In this document: piece by piece, positions 8,553-17,614 of the stretch
Layout of the letters: each line of letters starts with the position of its first letter
Position numbering within the stretch: the first letter of the stretch is position 1
Source: Actinomycetota bacterium
GTDB lineage: Bacteria; Actinomycetota; Nitriliruptoria; Nitriliruptorales; Nitriliruptoraceae
Assembly (NCBI GenBank): GCA_019347575.1
Contig: JAHWKY010000002.1
Span: 62,001-126,000, forward strand
DNA length: 64,000 nucleotides
Reading direction: 5' to 3'
Notes under the pieces: generated by a model
Databases searched by the model: none
Told to the model about the DNA's origin: nothing
Seen by the model: only the letters and a program-made list of their open reading frames with translations
Made by a program: the position numbers and the translations under genes

Positions 8553-9338
8553 CTACCGCGGAGCGATCAGCAGCGACTGGGCTCCGCGGCCGATGTGGCC
8601 GTCCAGGTCGGCGATGCGGGTGGTGGCCAGCCCGACCCCGTGGGCCCCGCTGATCGTGCGGGCGTCGAGGCAGACCCACTCCCCGACGGGGTAGCGGTGC
8701 AGGCTCACGGTCAGATCCGGGTTGATGAACATCCAGCGGTCGAGCGGCAACGAGGCGCTGATGCCGTTCCCGGAGTCCGCGGCGATGAGCACACGGCCGA
8801 GCGGCGACAGCGGCTCGTCGGGAAGCAGTGGGTACCTGGCCCGCAGCCACATGGTGGCGGGCCCCAGCTCGTCGAACGCGGCGGCGCCCCCGACCGAGAT
8901 GGCCTCGATCGAGGTGTGGTAGCCGACATCCCACGGCAGCGCGAAGAACGGCGCCACCGCGCCCGCCTCCGGCGGTGGAGGCGGAGGGTCGTCGGGCAGG
9001 TCGGCCTCGTCTCCGAGCTGGTCGGTGCGTATCCGCCACGCGCGTGCGAGTGCGACCGGTCCTCGGTCATCGCTCAGCTCCGCTTCGGACAGCTCGACGC
9101 TGCGGCCGGGGCGCACGACGCGGCCCGAGACCCGCAGGTGCCCCATGGGGATGGGGCGGAGGATCTCGACCGTGAACCGCGCCACGATCGCGTCCTCGAT
9201 CCCCGAGACCTGCTCGATCGCGCGGCCCATGAGTGCCGCCGGCGGGCCGCCGTGCAGCGCGTCGGGATCCCACGGCCCACGTGCGTGCTCGGTCGCGCGG
9301 AAGCCTTCGTCGGTGGGTACGAAGAAGGCGTCGGTCAT
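8553..9338 (-). CDS. Acyl-CoA thioesterase-like protein (hotdog fold, TesB/4HBT type)
   Basis: This 261-residue soluble protein has the start typical of the tandem-hotdog thioesterase family: FFVPTDEGFRATEHARGPWD, then HGGPPAALMGRAIE, the segment carrying the substrate-binding helix of the first hotdog. The second half contains a second hotdog ending in RTISGAHGVGLATTRIADLDG. Members hydrolyse acyl-CoA thioesters; chain-length specificity cannot be inferred. It is transcribed divergently from the hypothetical gene at 9411 across a 72-bp gap. The neighbouring genes give no pathway context. Confidence 0.78.
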   Translation of the reverse strand: MTDAFFVPTDEGFRATEHARGPWDPDALHGGPPAALMGRAIEQVSGIEDAIVARFTVEILRPIPMGHLRVSGRVVRPGRSVELSEAELSDDRGPVALARAWRIRTDQLGDEADLPDDPPPPPPEAGAVAPFFALPWDVGYHTSIEAISVGGAAAFDELGPATMWLRARYPLLPDEPLSPLGRVLIAADSGNGISASLPLDRWMFINPDLTVSLHRYPVGEWVCLDARTISGAHGVGLATTRIADLDGHIGRGAQSLLIAPR

Positions 9339-9410
9339 CTGCCGAACCCTACTCTTGACCTGCCTCCCCCAGGGCGGGACAGTTCACGGGTGCCGTGCGG
9401 GAGCCGTGAC

Positions 9411-10013
9411 GTGTTCACCCAGGTGATCGAGGGACGGGTCGACGATGCCGCGGCGCTGCGACAGCAGCTCGACCGTTGGGTGGCCGACCTCGCGCCCTCG
9501 GGATGGCTCGGCACGACGGCGGGTGTCACCACGGATGACGACGCGATCATCATCGTGCGCTTCGCGACGACCGCCGACGCACAGGCCACCAGCGTCCGCC
9601 CCGAGCAGGACGCGTGGTGGCGAGACACCCAGCCGCTGTTCACCAGCCCCGTGACCTTCCGGGACTGCGCCGACACCGAGATCTACCTGGCCGGCGGGAG
9701 CGACGACGCGGGTTTCGTCCAGGTGATCCGAGCTGGTGTCGCCGACCCGCACCGCCAGAACGAACTGGCCCGCGAACTCGAGGCCCTGCTCCCCCGACAC
9801 CGGCCCGAGATCATCGGCATGACCATCGCGCGGCACGAGGACGGCGGCATGACCCAGGTCGTCTACTTCACCGACGAACAGCAGGCGCGACGAGGCGAAC
9901 GGGACGAGCCGACGGGCGAACTCGCGGGGATCCTCGCCGAATGGCGCGACCTGCTCGATCACCCGCGCTACCTCGACCTGACCGGCCCCTGGCTGTTGTC
10001 CCCGGTGCCGTGA
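9411..10013 (+). CDS. Conserved hypothetical protein, two ABM/dimeric-barrel-like repeats
   Basis: I do not recognise a characterised homologue. From GTG 9411 (GGGAG upstream) the 200-residue product reads as two alternating beta-alpha-beta segments: residues 1-75 (FTQVIEGRVDD, TTDDDAIIIVRFATT) and 100-165 (AGFVQVIRAGVADP, MTQVVYFTDEQQA), resembling a duplicated ferredoxin-like barrel of the antibiotic-biosynthesis-monooxygenase type. Such proteins often bind small hydrophobic ligands or haem, but no specific residues support this here. The frame stays open far upstream (to 8481) antisense to the thioesterase, but that part lacks protein character. A strong hairpin follows at 10041. Confidence 0.7.
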   Translation: MFTQVIEGRVDDAAALRQQLDRWVADLAPSGWLGTTAGVTTDDDAIIIVRFATTADAQATSVRPEQDAWWRDTQPLFTSPVTFRDCADTEIYLAGGSDDAGFVQVIRAGVADPHRQNELARELEALLPRHRPEIIGMTIARHEDGGMTQVVYFTDEQQARRGERDEPTGELAGILAEWRDLLDHPRYLDLTGPWLLSPVP

Positions 10014-10040
10014 ACGCGGCGGATGCAGCGTCGCCAAAGG

Positions 10041-10080
10041 CCGAAGCCCCGGTGACGCTCGCGCGCCGCCGGGGCCTCGG
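10041..10080 (+). terminator. Rho-independent terminator-like hairpin
   Basis: CCGAAGCCCCGG (10041-10052) pairs with CCGGGGCCTCGG (10069-10080) over 12 positions with one mismatch and a 16-base loop. It starts 27 bp after the stop of the 9411 gene. No T run follows. Confidence 0.7.
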
Positions 10081-10569
10081 TTCAGTGGCTCGAACCTCGC
10101 GGTCTGTCGCCACCAGGTCGAGACGTCGGACTGCGATCCTCGTCTCTCCGCCGGGCGGTACCGCACCCGTCGGTCGGTCGTGGACCTCACGACCTCCCAC
10201 CCGGAGGTGAGCGGCCGATCAACGGCCCACCACCACGGTGCCGGATCGGGTCGATCTCGGTACCTCGTCTCCCGATCCTGCCTCTCGGTCCCTCCGCAGT
10301 GGTCCCGATCAGCAGGCCGGAACGTAGATAGGTCACCGACGTCTGTCCAGGGTTCGGGGGATCTCGGGGCGGCTCCGTGCGCGCTGCGACCGACACGTGC
10401 GCCAGTTCCTGTGGGCTTCCCTGTGGACGCCCTGTGGGAGCGGTGTGGGCACGGTGTGGGTAACCCGTGCTGCGCCGCGCAGAGTCGCCTGCCGTCACCC
10501 GTTCGGGAGGGCCGAGGACCGCACGCGTCCACCGGCGGTCCGTAGGCTGGTTCCACGAGAGGTGATGTC
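10081..10569. other. Non-coding interval upstream of ftsH
   Basis: About 490 bp separate the terminator from ftsH. Open frames here (for example 10180-10545 on the plus strand) have arginine/proline-rich, low-complexity translations and no ribosome site, so I do not call a gene. The only clear structure is a phased TGTGG array at 10410-10460. The ftsH ribosome site GAGAGGTGA lies just before 10570. Confidence 0.6.
10410..10460 (+). repeat. Five TGTGG motifs spaced 11-12 bp apart
   Basis: TGTGG occurs at 10410, 10422, 10433, 10444 and 10455, so successive copies are 12, 11, 11 and 11 bp apart, about one helical turn. The last three have the form (C/G)TGTGGG. The array ends 110 bp before the ftsH start and could be a protein-binding site array. 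That role is inference. Confidence 0.6.
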
Positions 10570-12456
10570 GTGGCGCACCTGCCTGATGGTGACCGACCTG
10601 CCCGGGGCGATCGTCCCCTCCCCCATCCCACCTCGACCGAGGATGCGGGGAGCGAGGACTCGTGGCAGCGCTGGATCGGACCCGCGGTCGCCATCCTCGT
10701 CGGCGCGATCCTCCTCAGCGGCCTGTTCTCCCCGGGCGCGGGCAACGAGGTCGACTACTCCCGCTTCCTCGACCAGGTCGAGGCGGGCGAGATCGCGACC
10801 GCAACCATCGACTCCGATGGGCGCATCGAGGGCGAGACCGCGGAGGGCGAGGCATACACGACGGTACTGCCCACCGCGACGGGGGATCGCGACCTGGTCG
10901 CGTTGCTGCGTGAGAACGACGTGGAGGTGGACGCCACCGCCCCGAGCGCCGGATGGTTGCAGGCGCTGATCGGGTTCGCGCCCTTCCTCCTGCTCATCGG
11001 TTTCTTCTGGTGGATGAGTCGTCGTGCTCGTGGGCAGATGGGTCAGATCACCGGGATCATGCGGTCGCGGAAGAAGATCATCGATCGCGAGCGCCCCGAG
11101 ACCGGCTTCGACGATGTCGCGGGCTACGCCGGGGTGAAGGAGGAGGTCCGCGAGATCATCGACTACCTCCGCGACCCCCGGCGCTACGCCGCCACCGGTG
11201 CGCGCGGGCCCGGCGGTGTGCTGCTCGTGGGCCCACCCGGGACCGGCAAGACGCTGCTCGCCCGCGCCGTGGCGGGCGAGGCAGACGTGCCGTTCATCTC
11301 GGTAGCGGGGTCCAGCTTCGTCGAGATGCTGGTCGGGGTCGGAGCCGCGCGCGTTCGGGACCTGTTCGAGGAGGCACGCAAGCGCGCCCCGGCCATCATC
11401 TTCATCGACGAGCTCGACTCCGTCGGACGCAAGCGCGGATCCGCCGCCACCATCGGCTCGCACAACGAGCAGGAACAGACGCTCAACCAGCTCCTGGCCG
11501 AGCTGGACGGCTTCGATCCACGCGAGGGCGTCGTCGTGCTCGCCGCGACGAACCGGCCCGAGATGCTCGACCCGGCCCTACTGAGGCCGGGGCGGTTCGA
11601 CCGTCGCGTCACCGTCCCACCGCCGCTGCTGGAGGATCGGAAGGCGATCCTCCACCTCCACGCGGACGACAAGCCGCTCGCGAGCGACGTCGACCTCGAA
11701 CGCGTCGCCCGCGGCACCCCGGGCTTCAGCGGGGCCGACCTCGAGAACCTCGTCAACGAGGCTGCTGTGCACGCCGTCCGCGACGGCCGCGAAGAGGTGG
11801 CGCAGGCGGACTTCGACGCCGCGCGCGACCGTCTCCTGCTCGGTCGCCGCGACGAGGCCCTGATCCTGACCGAGGACGAGAAGGAGCGGATCGCCGTCCA
11901 CGAGGCCGGCCACGCCCTGACCGCGGCGCTGCAGCCGGAGGCCGACCCCGTCAGCAAGGTCACCATCATGCCCACGCGCAAGGCGCTGGGGAACACGCAA
12001 CAGCTGCCGCTCGAGGACCAGCGCCTGCACGCGGAGTCGTACCTCGACGCCAAGCTCACGGTCTTGCTGGGGGGCCGCGCTGCCGAGCACCTCGTACTGG
12101 GGGAAGGCTCGACCGGCGGCGCCCAGGACCTGCGGGGCGCGACCGCGCTGGCGATGAAGATGGTGTCGGAGTTCGGACTGTCCCCCCGCCTGGGACCGGT
12201 CGGCTGGGCATCGCAGAACGGCGAGTACGTCCCGGTCCCACTGCGGCAGCGTCCGTACGCGGAGGCCACCGGCGAGCTGATCGACGACGAGGTCCGGCGA
12301 CTGGTCGGCGAGGCCGAGGACAACGCGACGCGGATGCTGCAGGCGCACCGCGACGCTCTGGACGAGCTCGTCTCACGCTTGCTCGAGGACGAGACGGTCG
12401 ACGGCGACTTCGTGTACGAGCTCGTCGGACGCCAGGTCCCGCAGCGGTCCGAGTAG
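10570..12456 (+). CDS. ftsH: ATP-dependent zinc metalloprotease FtsH
   Basis: This is a membrane-anchored AAA+ protease that degrades misfolded membrane and regulatory proteins as a hexamer. Two membrane helices flank the short extracytoplasmic domain (about residues 36-55 and 135-152). Walker A GPPGTGKT spans 221-228, Walker B is [11 protein letters not shown], the second region of homology includes [21 protein letters not shown], and the zinc site HEAGH is at 444-448. The 628-residue length is typical for actinobacteria. The start is GTG with GAGAGGTGA upstream. The Rieske gene follows after 32 bp. The upstream phased TGTGG array may be a control region. Confidence 0.95.
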   Translation: MAHLPDGDRPARGDRPLPHPTSTEDAGSEDSWQRWIGPAVAILVGAILLSGLFSPGAGNEVDYSRFLDQVEAGEIATATIDSDGRIEGETAEGEAYTTVLPTATGDRDLVALLRENDVEVDATAPSAGWLQALIGFAPFLLLIGFFWWMSRRARGQMGQITGIMRSRKKIIDRERPETGFDDVAGYAGVKEEVREIIDYLRDPRRYAATGARGPGGVLLVGPPGTGKTLLARAVAGEADVPFISVAGSSFVEMLVGVGAARVRDLFEEARKRAPAIIFIDELDSVGRKRGSAATIGSHNEQEQTLNQLLAELDGFDPREGVVVLAATNRPEMLDPALLRPGRFDRRVTVPPPLLEDRKAILHLHADDKPLASDVDLERVARGTPGFSGADLENLVNEAAVHAVRDGREEVAQADFDAARDRLLLGRRDEALILTEDEKERIAVHEAGHALTAALQPEADPVSKVTIMPTRKALGNTQQLPLEDQRLHAESYLDAKLTVLLGGRAAEHLVLGEGSTGGAQDLRGATALAMKMVSEFGLSPRLGPVGWASQNGEYVPVPLRQRPYAEATGELIDDEVRRLVGEAEDNATRMLQAHRDALDELVSRLLEDETVDGDFVYELVGRQVPQRSE

Positions 12457-12488
12457 GGTCCCCCGGGACCGATCGAGGAGGGGCCCCC

Positions 12489-12839
12489 GTGGGCGAGACG
12501 CACGTCGGACCGGCGACCGGGATCGCCGCAAAGTCGGTGACCGGAGCCGGGGGGTGGGCCGTCGGGCGCGACGCCGAGGGCGAGACGTTCGCCGTCTCGC
12601 GGCGCTGCCGCCACCTGTACGCCGATCTGGCGCAGGGCAACATCGCTGCCGACGGCTGTCTCGTGTGTCCGTGGCACGCCTCGAAGTACGACGTCAGCAC
12701 GGGGCGGATGGTGCGGGGCCCTCAGGGGGTCTTCGCCAAGGTCCCCGGTCTCGGCGCAGCGTTCCGAGCCCTCAGCCGCGTCGTTCCGCTCCGGCGCGGT
12801 GAGGTCGTCGAGCGCGAGGGCGAGCTGTACGTCCGCTGA
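12489..12839 (+). CDS. Rieske [2Fe-2S] domain protein
   Basis: A small 116-residue soluble protein made almost entirely of a Rieske domain: C40-R-H42 and C60-P-W-H63 supply the cluster ligands. It lacks a signal peptide or membrane helix, so it resembles bacterial Rieske ferredoxins that pass electrons to oxygenases or reductases; no partner enzyme lies next to it. The GTG start has GAGGAGGGG upstream. It follows ftsH by 32 bp and is probably cotranscribed. It is convergent with the PgpH-like gene across only 6 bp. Confidence 0.85.
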   Translation: MGETHVGPATGIAAKSVTGAGGWAVGRDAEGETFAVSRRCRHLYADLAQGNIAADGCLVCPWHASKYDVSTGRMVRGPQGVFAKVPGLGAAFRALSRVVPLRRGEVVEREGELYVR

Positions 12840-12845
12840 CGCCCG

Positions 12846-15035
12846 CTACGACGCTGCGGCCTCGGGTGGTTGGGGCTTGGACTGACCCCGTTGCCGGCGA
12901 GACGTCTCGGGGTACGCGATGCGTGGGTGGTAGATACCGACCAGCGCCTCGACGATCGAATCGCGTACGTGCTGCAGCTCGGCGAAGGTGAGGTCGGCCT
13001 CGACCAGCTGATGGTCCTCGATGCGTTCGTCGAACAGGCCGTCGACGGTGTCCTCGATCTCCTCGCGGGACAGGGTCCCTCGATCCATCGCCATCGACCG
13101 TGTCGTGGCTTCGCAGGAATCGGCGAGGAACAGCACCGCCGCTTCCTTGCGCCTGGGCTTGGTCCCCTTGTAGCGGAAGTGGGCCTCGTCGACCTCGGCG
13201 CCGTGCTCACCGGCCCGCTGCACCGCCTCGTTGTAGAAGTACTTCACCAGCGTGGTGCCATGGTGCGCCCCGATCGCCGCGACGACATCGGGCGGGAGGC
13301 GGTACTGCCTGGCCATCTCCACCCCGTCGACCACGTGGTTCTGGATGATGATGGCGGAGACCTCGGGCTCGATCTCGTCGTGCGGGTTGGGGATCCCCTG
13401 CTGGTTCTCGATGAAGAAGTGAGGACGTCGGACCTTGCCGATGTCGTGGTAGAGCGCGGCCACCGACCCCAGGAGCGCGTTGGCGCCGATCGTCCGGCAC
13501 GCCCGCTCCACCAGGGTGGCCGTCATCACCGAGTGGTTGTAGGAGCCCAGCGCCTTGTGCTCGAGCTCACGGAGCAAGGGGTGGTTGCGGTCGGCGAGGT
13601 CCAGCAGCGTCGTGACCGTCGATATGCGGAAGATGGACTCGAAGAACGGCAGCGTGCCGTTGACGATGAGCGAGGTCAGGACACCGTTGGCGAACCCGGC
13701 CACCGCGGCGGTCCCGATGACGCCTAGTGGATCGAAGACGGCGGCTGTCACCACCGCGATGATCGGGTAGGTCACCATCGTCTGCCACGAGGCCCGTCGC
13801 AGGTCACCTCGCGAGGCGATCCGCGCCACGAGGGGAACGCTGAGCAGGACTGCGGCCGCCGCGAAAACCGCCACTCCGGGGGTCCGTGGCGTTAGGAGAA
13901 CGGGGAGGAGGACGCCCGGGAGGACGGTCAGGGCACCGACGGAGGGGTTCACGAGGATGGTCGCGAGCATGGCGAACGCGCCCGCCGGCACGACGTACCA
14001 CCAACCCGACTGCGTCGACTCGACGAGGAACGAGATGCCCGCGGCGAACAACCCGTAACCGAGCGTCAGCACCGCCAGCAGGAGCATCAACGCGGGGTTG
14101 GTCCAAACGATCCTCTGCGTGACGACGAGGAACGCGACGGCGATCAGGACCAGCAGCGCCACGATCCCGGCGGCCTTCGCGAGTTCGCGGCGAGCGTCCG
14201 TGCCCTCGAAGCCGACCTCCTCGAGCGCCGCGAACTGGACCTCGTCGACGACCTCACCTGCCCGCACGATCGGGCTCCCCGCCGGGAACGTGCGCACGAC
14301 GTCGTCGACCTCGGCGGCCGCCCGGTCGCGGGCCGCCTCGGTCTGGGCCGGGTCGACCTGGACGGTGGGTTGCATGACGGCGCGGATGAGCGGGTCCACC
14401 ACCGTGCTCCCGGAGTCGTCGGGGAAGCTGCGGAGCGCGAGCTCGATGCGGAGCTGCTCGTTCAGCACCCGCTCGAGCTGCTCCTCGGTGATGGCTTGCC
14501 GAGCCAGCTCACGCGCGATGTCGACCGTCTCGGGCTCGAGGAAGTCGAGTTCGGAGCTGGACAGGTCGACGAGCGCCCCGAGCACGGCGTCGTCGAGGAA
14601 GGGGATCCGCTCACGCAGCGCCTCGATCTGTTCCTCGCGGGACGGGGTGACCGGCTCCCGATCCTGGGCCGTCTCGGTCACCGTGCCATCAGGGTCGGTT
14701 GCGGCGGGGGCCGGCGCCGGAGCGGGGCGCCGGACCTCCTCCACCGCGGCGAAGACGTCCTGGGCGCGTCGGATGACGGTCGCCTGCGCCTCGTCGTCGA
14801 ACACCGTGACGGGGTTCACCGAGTCGCGGGCGTCGCGTCGCGCCCGCTCGGTGGCGTCCTCGTCGATGACGCGCACGAGGTCCGCGGTGATCACCGTGCG
14901 CGGAGAGGGTTCACTGACACGGATGGTCTCGTCGTCCCGGAACGCCTGCAGGGCCAGCACGAGCGGCAGCACGATGACGACGAGCACGCTTGCGAGCACA
15001 CGCATGAACAGCGCACGTCGCCTCGCCGCGTCCAC
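12846..15035 (-). CDS. PgpH-like HDIG membrane protein (7TMR-HDED / 7TM / HD phosphodiesterase)
   Basis: The architecture is that of PgpH, a c-di-AMP phosphodiesterase of Gram-positive bacteria: one N-terminal helix (about 10-30), a large extracytoplasmic 7TMR-HDED domain to about residue 290, seven membrane helices (about 295-480), then a cytoplasmic HD domain with NHSVMTATLVERA, ALYHDIGKVRRP and HHGTTLVKYFY. HD residues are intact. GTG 15035 has GGGGAG six bases upstream and is preferred over GTG 15077 in the same frame, giving 729 residues. Cyclic dinucleotide hydrolysis is inferred from the family. It is divergent from the M50 protease gene. Confidence 0.88.
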   Translation of the reverse strand: MDAARRRALFMRVLASVLVVIVLPLVLALQAFRDDETIRVSEPSPRTVITADLVRVIDEDATERARRDARDSVNPVTVFDDEAQATVIRRAQDVFAAVEEVRRPAPAPAPAATDPDGTVTETAQDREPVTPSREEQIEALRERIPFLDDAVLGALVDLSSSELDFLEPETVDIARELARQAITEEQLERVLNEQLRIELALRSFPDDSGSTVVDPLIRAVMQPTVQVDPAQTEAARDRAAAEVDDVVRTFPAGSPIVRAGEVVDEVQFAALEEVGFEGTDARRELAKAAGIVALLVLIAVAFLVVTQRIVWTNPALMLLLAVLTLGYGLFAAGISFLVESTQSGWWYVVPAGAFAMLATILVNPSVGALTVLPGVLLPVLLTPRTPGVAVFAAAAVLLSVPLVARIASRGDLRRASWQTMVTYPIIAVVTAAVFDPLGVIGTAAVAGFANGVLTSLIVNGTLPFFESIFRISTVTTLLDLADRNHPLLRELEHKALGSYNHSVMTATLVERACRTIGANALLGSVAALYHDIGKVRRPHFFIENQQGIPNPHDEIEPEVSAIIIQNHVVDGVEMARQYRLPPDVVAAIGAHHGTTLVKYFYNEAVQRAGEHGAEVDEAHFRYKGTKPRRKEAAVLFLADSCEATTRSMAMDRGTLSREEIEDTVDGLFDERIEDHQLVEADLTFAELQHVRDSIVEALVGIYHPRIAYPETSRRQRGQSKPQPPEAAAS

Positions 15036-15179
15036 CTCGGGCTCCCCTTCTCTCGTCCGGCCCGCCGCGGCCGGCACGGTTCGCGATGCTGCAGGGTACG
15101 CGCGCGGGAGGAGCCGGTGGCGTGCCGGGACCCGTTACGATCGCGGCCCGCGTCGTGAGAGGGCGACCTGGCCGGTCAG

Positions 15180-15797
15180 GTGCTGCTCCTGCTCGCCGTG
15201 CTCGCCCCGTCGGTGATCCTGCACGAGGTGGCGCACGGCGCGGTCGCCCTGCGCTTCGGCGATCCCACCGCGAAGGAAGCCGGGCGCCTGACGCTCAACC
15301 CCGTGCGGCACGTGGATCCGCTCGGGACGATCATCCTGCCCACGATCCTCGCGGTCACCGGTGGTGCGGTCTTCGGTTGGGCCAAGCCCGTCCCGGTCAA
15401 CCCCTCGCGCATGCGCCGACCGCGCGATCACGGGTTGGTCGTCAGCCTCGCTGGCCCGGCGGTGAACATCGCGCTGGCGGTCGGGGCGGCGCTCGTGTTC
15501 CGAGCCATCGAGCCCGAAGGCGGGTTGGGCATCCGTGCCGACGAGGTCAGCCTGCGTGCGTACGTGGTCTTCTTCGGCCTCGTGAACGTGGTCCTGGCGG
15601 CCTTCAACCTCATCCCCGTCCCGCCCCTCGACGGCTCCGCCATCATCGAACGGTTCATGCCCGTCCGTTTCCTCGGACCGTGGCACCAGGTCCGCCAGTA
15701 CTCGATGCTGCTGGTCCTCGGTCTGGTGCTACTCGTCCCCGGCGCACTCGACACCGTGTTCGACGTCGCCATCGACCTGTGGGCTCGCCTGCTCTGA
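15180..15797 (+). CDS. Site-2 protease family (M50) membrane metalloprotease
   Basis: This 205-residue integral membrane zinc protease has H15-E-V-A-H19 in the first helix and the third ligand in NLIPVPPLDGS (Asp151), as in short stand-alone M50 proteins with about six helices and no PDZ domain. Substrates are unknown. The annotated GTG 15180 has weak ribosome-site spacing; an in-frame CTG at 15168 lies five bases after GAGAGGGC and would add four residues, so either may be used. It is transcribed away from the PgpH-like gene and convergent with the lipoprotein at 15801. Confidence 0.87.
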   Translation: MLLLLAVLAPSVILHEVAHGAVALRFGDPTAKEAGRLTLNPVRHVDPLGTIILPTILAVTGGAVFGWAKPVPVNPSRMRRPRDHGLVVSLAGPAVNIALAVGAALVFRAIEPEGGLGIRADEVSLRAYVVFFGLVNVVLAAFNLIPVPPLDGSAIIERFMPVRFLGPWHQVRQYSMLLVLGLVLLVPGALDTVFDVAIDLWARLL

Positions 15798-15800
15798 GGT

Positions 15801-16910
15801 TCACTCGGCTCGCGCCAGCGTGGCCAGACCACGCACCGGCAGGGTGCTCACGGTCGGCTCGGCGCCGGAAAGATCGACCACCAGCGGCTCGCTCCAGGTA
15901 GGCCGTTCGACATCCGCGCTGCCGCGGGAGACGACCACGAGCCCGCCGACGGTATCGACGGCGCGGGGCGCGAAGCCTGCGTCGTACTGCTGAGGCAACC
16001 GCAGCAGCGTCGCGCCCGTCCGCAGATCGAGCACGACGAGCTCCCAGGAACGGATGACGCCGTCGTCCCCCGGGACGAGTTGCGTGTAGGCGAGCCTGCT
16101 GCCGGTAGGGTCGAGCGCCGGGTGATCGGGGCACGTGACATCGTCCGCGCAGGGCGAGCCCGGAGGGAGCGGGTTGTGCTCCACCTCGACCGGTGTTCCG
16201 GTCGCCGCGACGAACTCGAACCACCGCGACGCCTCGGCGCTCGTGTTCAGCAGGTACAGACCCCCTCCAGCGGAGACCGAGACCGGCCCGTACTCCCAGC
16301 CGCCGACCTCGAGGACGCGCCGGGTGTCGCCGGTCCCCACGTCGTAGGTGAACAGCTCCTCGCTCGCGTCCTGCGGTGTCGCCCCCCGCCGCACCGAGTA
16401 CACCGCGAGGACCTGCTCGTCGCTGACGACGGGGCCGTGGAGCCGCAACGTCACGTCGACGTTGCCCTCGACGACCGGGACGGGTTCATCGGTCCCGACC
16501 CGTGCGTGGTAGATGGAGGTGTCCTCCTCCGTGCTGGCGTGGAAGCCCTCGGTGAACTGCATGAGCGCCCCGCCAGCCCCGTCGTCGAACGCGATCGCGG
16601 CCGGGTCGTGCGCGAGCTCGGTCGTGACGCCGTCCTCGTACCGCACGACCCCGCCGTCGGAGGCGACGACGAACCGCGGATCGGCTGTGAGGTCAGATGG
16701 CCGCGTGGTGGGGGCGCCGTCGCCGGTCGCTGCGGAGGTCGGCGACGAGATCCCCGCGCCCGGGGCCCGGTCCTCGGTCGCGGCGGGACCGGTCGGGATC
16801 TCGGGCGCGGTCGTGACCGGCGTCACTGCCCCGTCAGGGGCTTGCGAACCGTCACCGCACGCGCTGAGCAGCGCGACGAACAGGACGAGGAAGCACATGC
16901 GCCGGCTCAC
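15801..16910 (-). CDS. Lipoprotein with beta-propeller-like repeats
   Basis: The N-terminus MSRRMCFLVLFVALLSACGD is a lipoprotein signal with lipobox LSAC (Cys18). It is followed by a Thr/Ala/Pro-rich linker (to about residue 75) and a region of repeated beta-strand motifs with blade-like segments such as GGVVRYEDGV, GGLYLLNTSAEASRW, DPTGSRLAYTQL and GGLVVVSRGSADV, consistent with a TolB/WD40-like propeller. No catalytic residues are recognisable, so function is unknown; a surface binding or sensor role is possible. It stands 68 bp upstream of the TetR gene's stop, on the same strand. Confidence 0.72.
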   Translation of the reverse strand: MSRRMCFLVLFVALLSACGDGSQAPDGAVTPVTTAPEIPTGPAATEDRAPGAGISSPTSAATGDGAPTTRPSDLTADPRFVVASDGGVVRYEDGVTTELAHDPAAIAFDDGAGGALMQFTEGFHASTEEDTSIYHARVGTDEPVPVVEGNVDVTLRLHGPVVSDEQVLAVYSVRRGATPQDASEELFTYDVGTGDTRRVLEVGGWEYGPVSVSAGGGLYLLNTSAEASRWFEFVAATGTPVEVEHNPLPPGSPCADDVTCPDHPALDPTGSRLAYTQLVPGDDGVIRSWELVVLDLRTGATLLRLPQQYDAGFAPRAVDTVGGLVVVSRGSADVERPTWSEPLVVDLSGAEPTVSTLPVRGLATLARAE

Positions 16911-16978
16911 GCTTCGCCGATGTGCTCGATCACCTCGGTCCGCGGCAACTCACCATCCTCGTCGGCGCACGACAGAGC

Positions 16979-17614
16979 CTACGCGCCCCGCGTGCGGCGG
17001 CGAGAGGATCTCAGCGGGTCGGGATCCAGACCCTGGAGCCCGTTCCAGGCGAGGTTGACCAGGTGTGCGGCGACCTCGCTCGGCTCCGGCTTGCCGGTCT
17101 CGAGCCACCACTCCCCCACGAGAGCGACCATCCCGACGAGCGCGCGCGCGTACAGCGGCGCCAGCTTGGGGTCGAGGTCGCGCGCCTCGAACTCGGCCGC
17201 GAGGATCGACTGGGCCTGGTCGGCGACATCGTTGAGCAGGCTCGGGAGCGTCCCGGCCGAGGTGCCCACCGGTGCGTCCCGGACGAGGATGCGGAAGCCA
17301 TCCCGGTGTTTGTCGATGTACTCGAGGAAGACGTCCACGCTGCGTTCGACGGCGGCGCGGGGATGTGGGGCGTCGCTGAGCGCATGGACCAGGGCGTCGA
17401 GGAGGCGGTGCACCTCGAGGTCCACCACCACGGCGTACAGGCCGTCCTTGCCCCCGAAGTGCTCGTAGACGACCGGCTTGCTGACCCCGGCCCGGTCGGC
17501 GATCTCCTCGACCGAGGCGGCTTCGAAACCCCGTTCGGCGAACACCTTCCGGCCGACCCCGATGAGTTGCTCCCGCCGCTCCTGGCCCGTCATACGGACC
17601 CGGTTGGCGGTCAC
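16979..17614 (-). CDS. TetR/AcrR family transcriptional regulator of the desaturase operon
   Basis: The product (211 aa from GTG 17614) has the N-terminal TetR helix-turn-helix: LIGVGRKVFAERGFEAASVEEIADRAGVSKPVVYEHFGGK, quoted here in overlapping halves FAERGFEAASVEEIADRAG and VSKPVVYEHFGGKDGLY. The rest is the helical ligand-binding domain. GTG 17614 overlaps the desaturase stop by GTGA, so the gene is translationally coupled downstream of it. A double palindrome in front of the desaturase (18674-18707) is the natural candidate operator. By analogy with lipid regulators of this family, an acyl-CoA ligand is plausible but not shown. Confidence 0.88.
   Translation of the reverse strand: MTANRVRMTGQERREQLIGVGRKVFAERGFEAASVEEIADRAGVSKPVVYEHFGGKDGLYAVVVDLEVHRLLDALVHALSDAPHPRAAVERSVDVFLEYIDKHRDGFRILVRDAPVGTSAGTLPSLLNDVADQAQSILAAEFEARDLDPKLAPLYARALVGMVALVGEWWLETGKPEPSEVAAHLVNLAWNGLQGLDPDPLRSSRRRTRGA

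Noticed and set aside
10180-10545. A 121-codon frame upstream of ftsH
   Set aside because: Composition is low-complexity, no ribosome site or recognisable domain, and it covers the phased TGTGG array.
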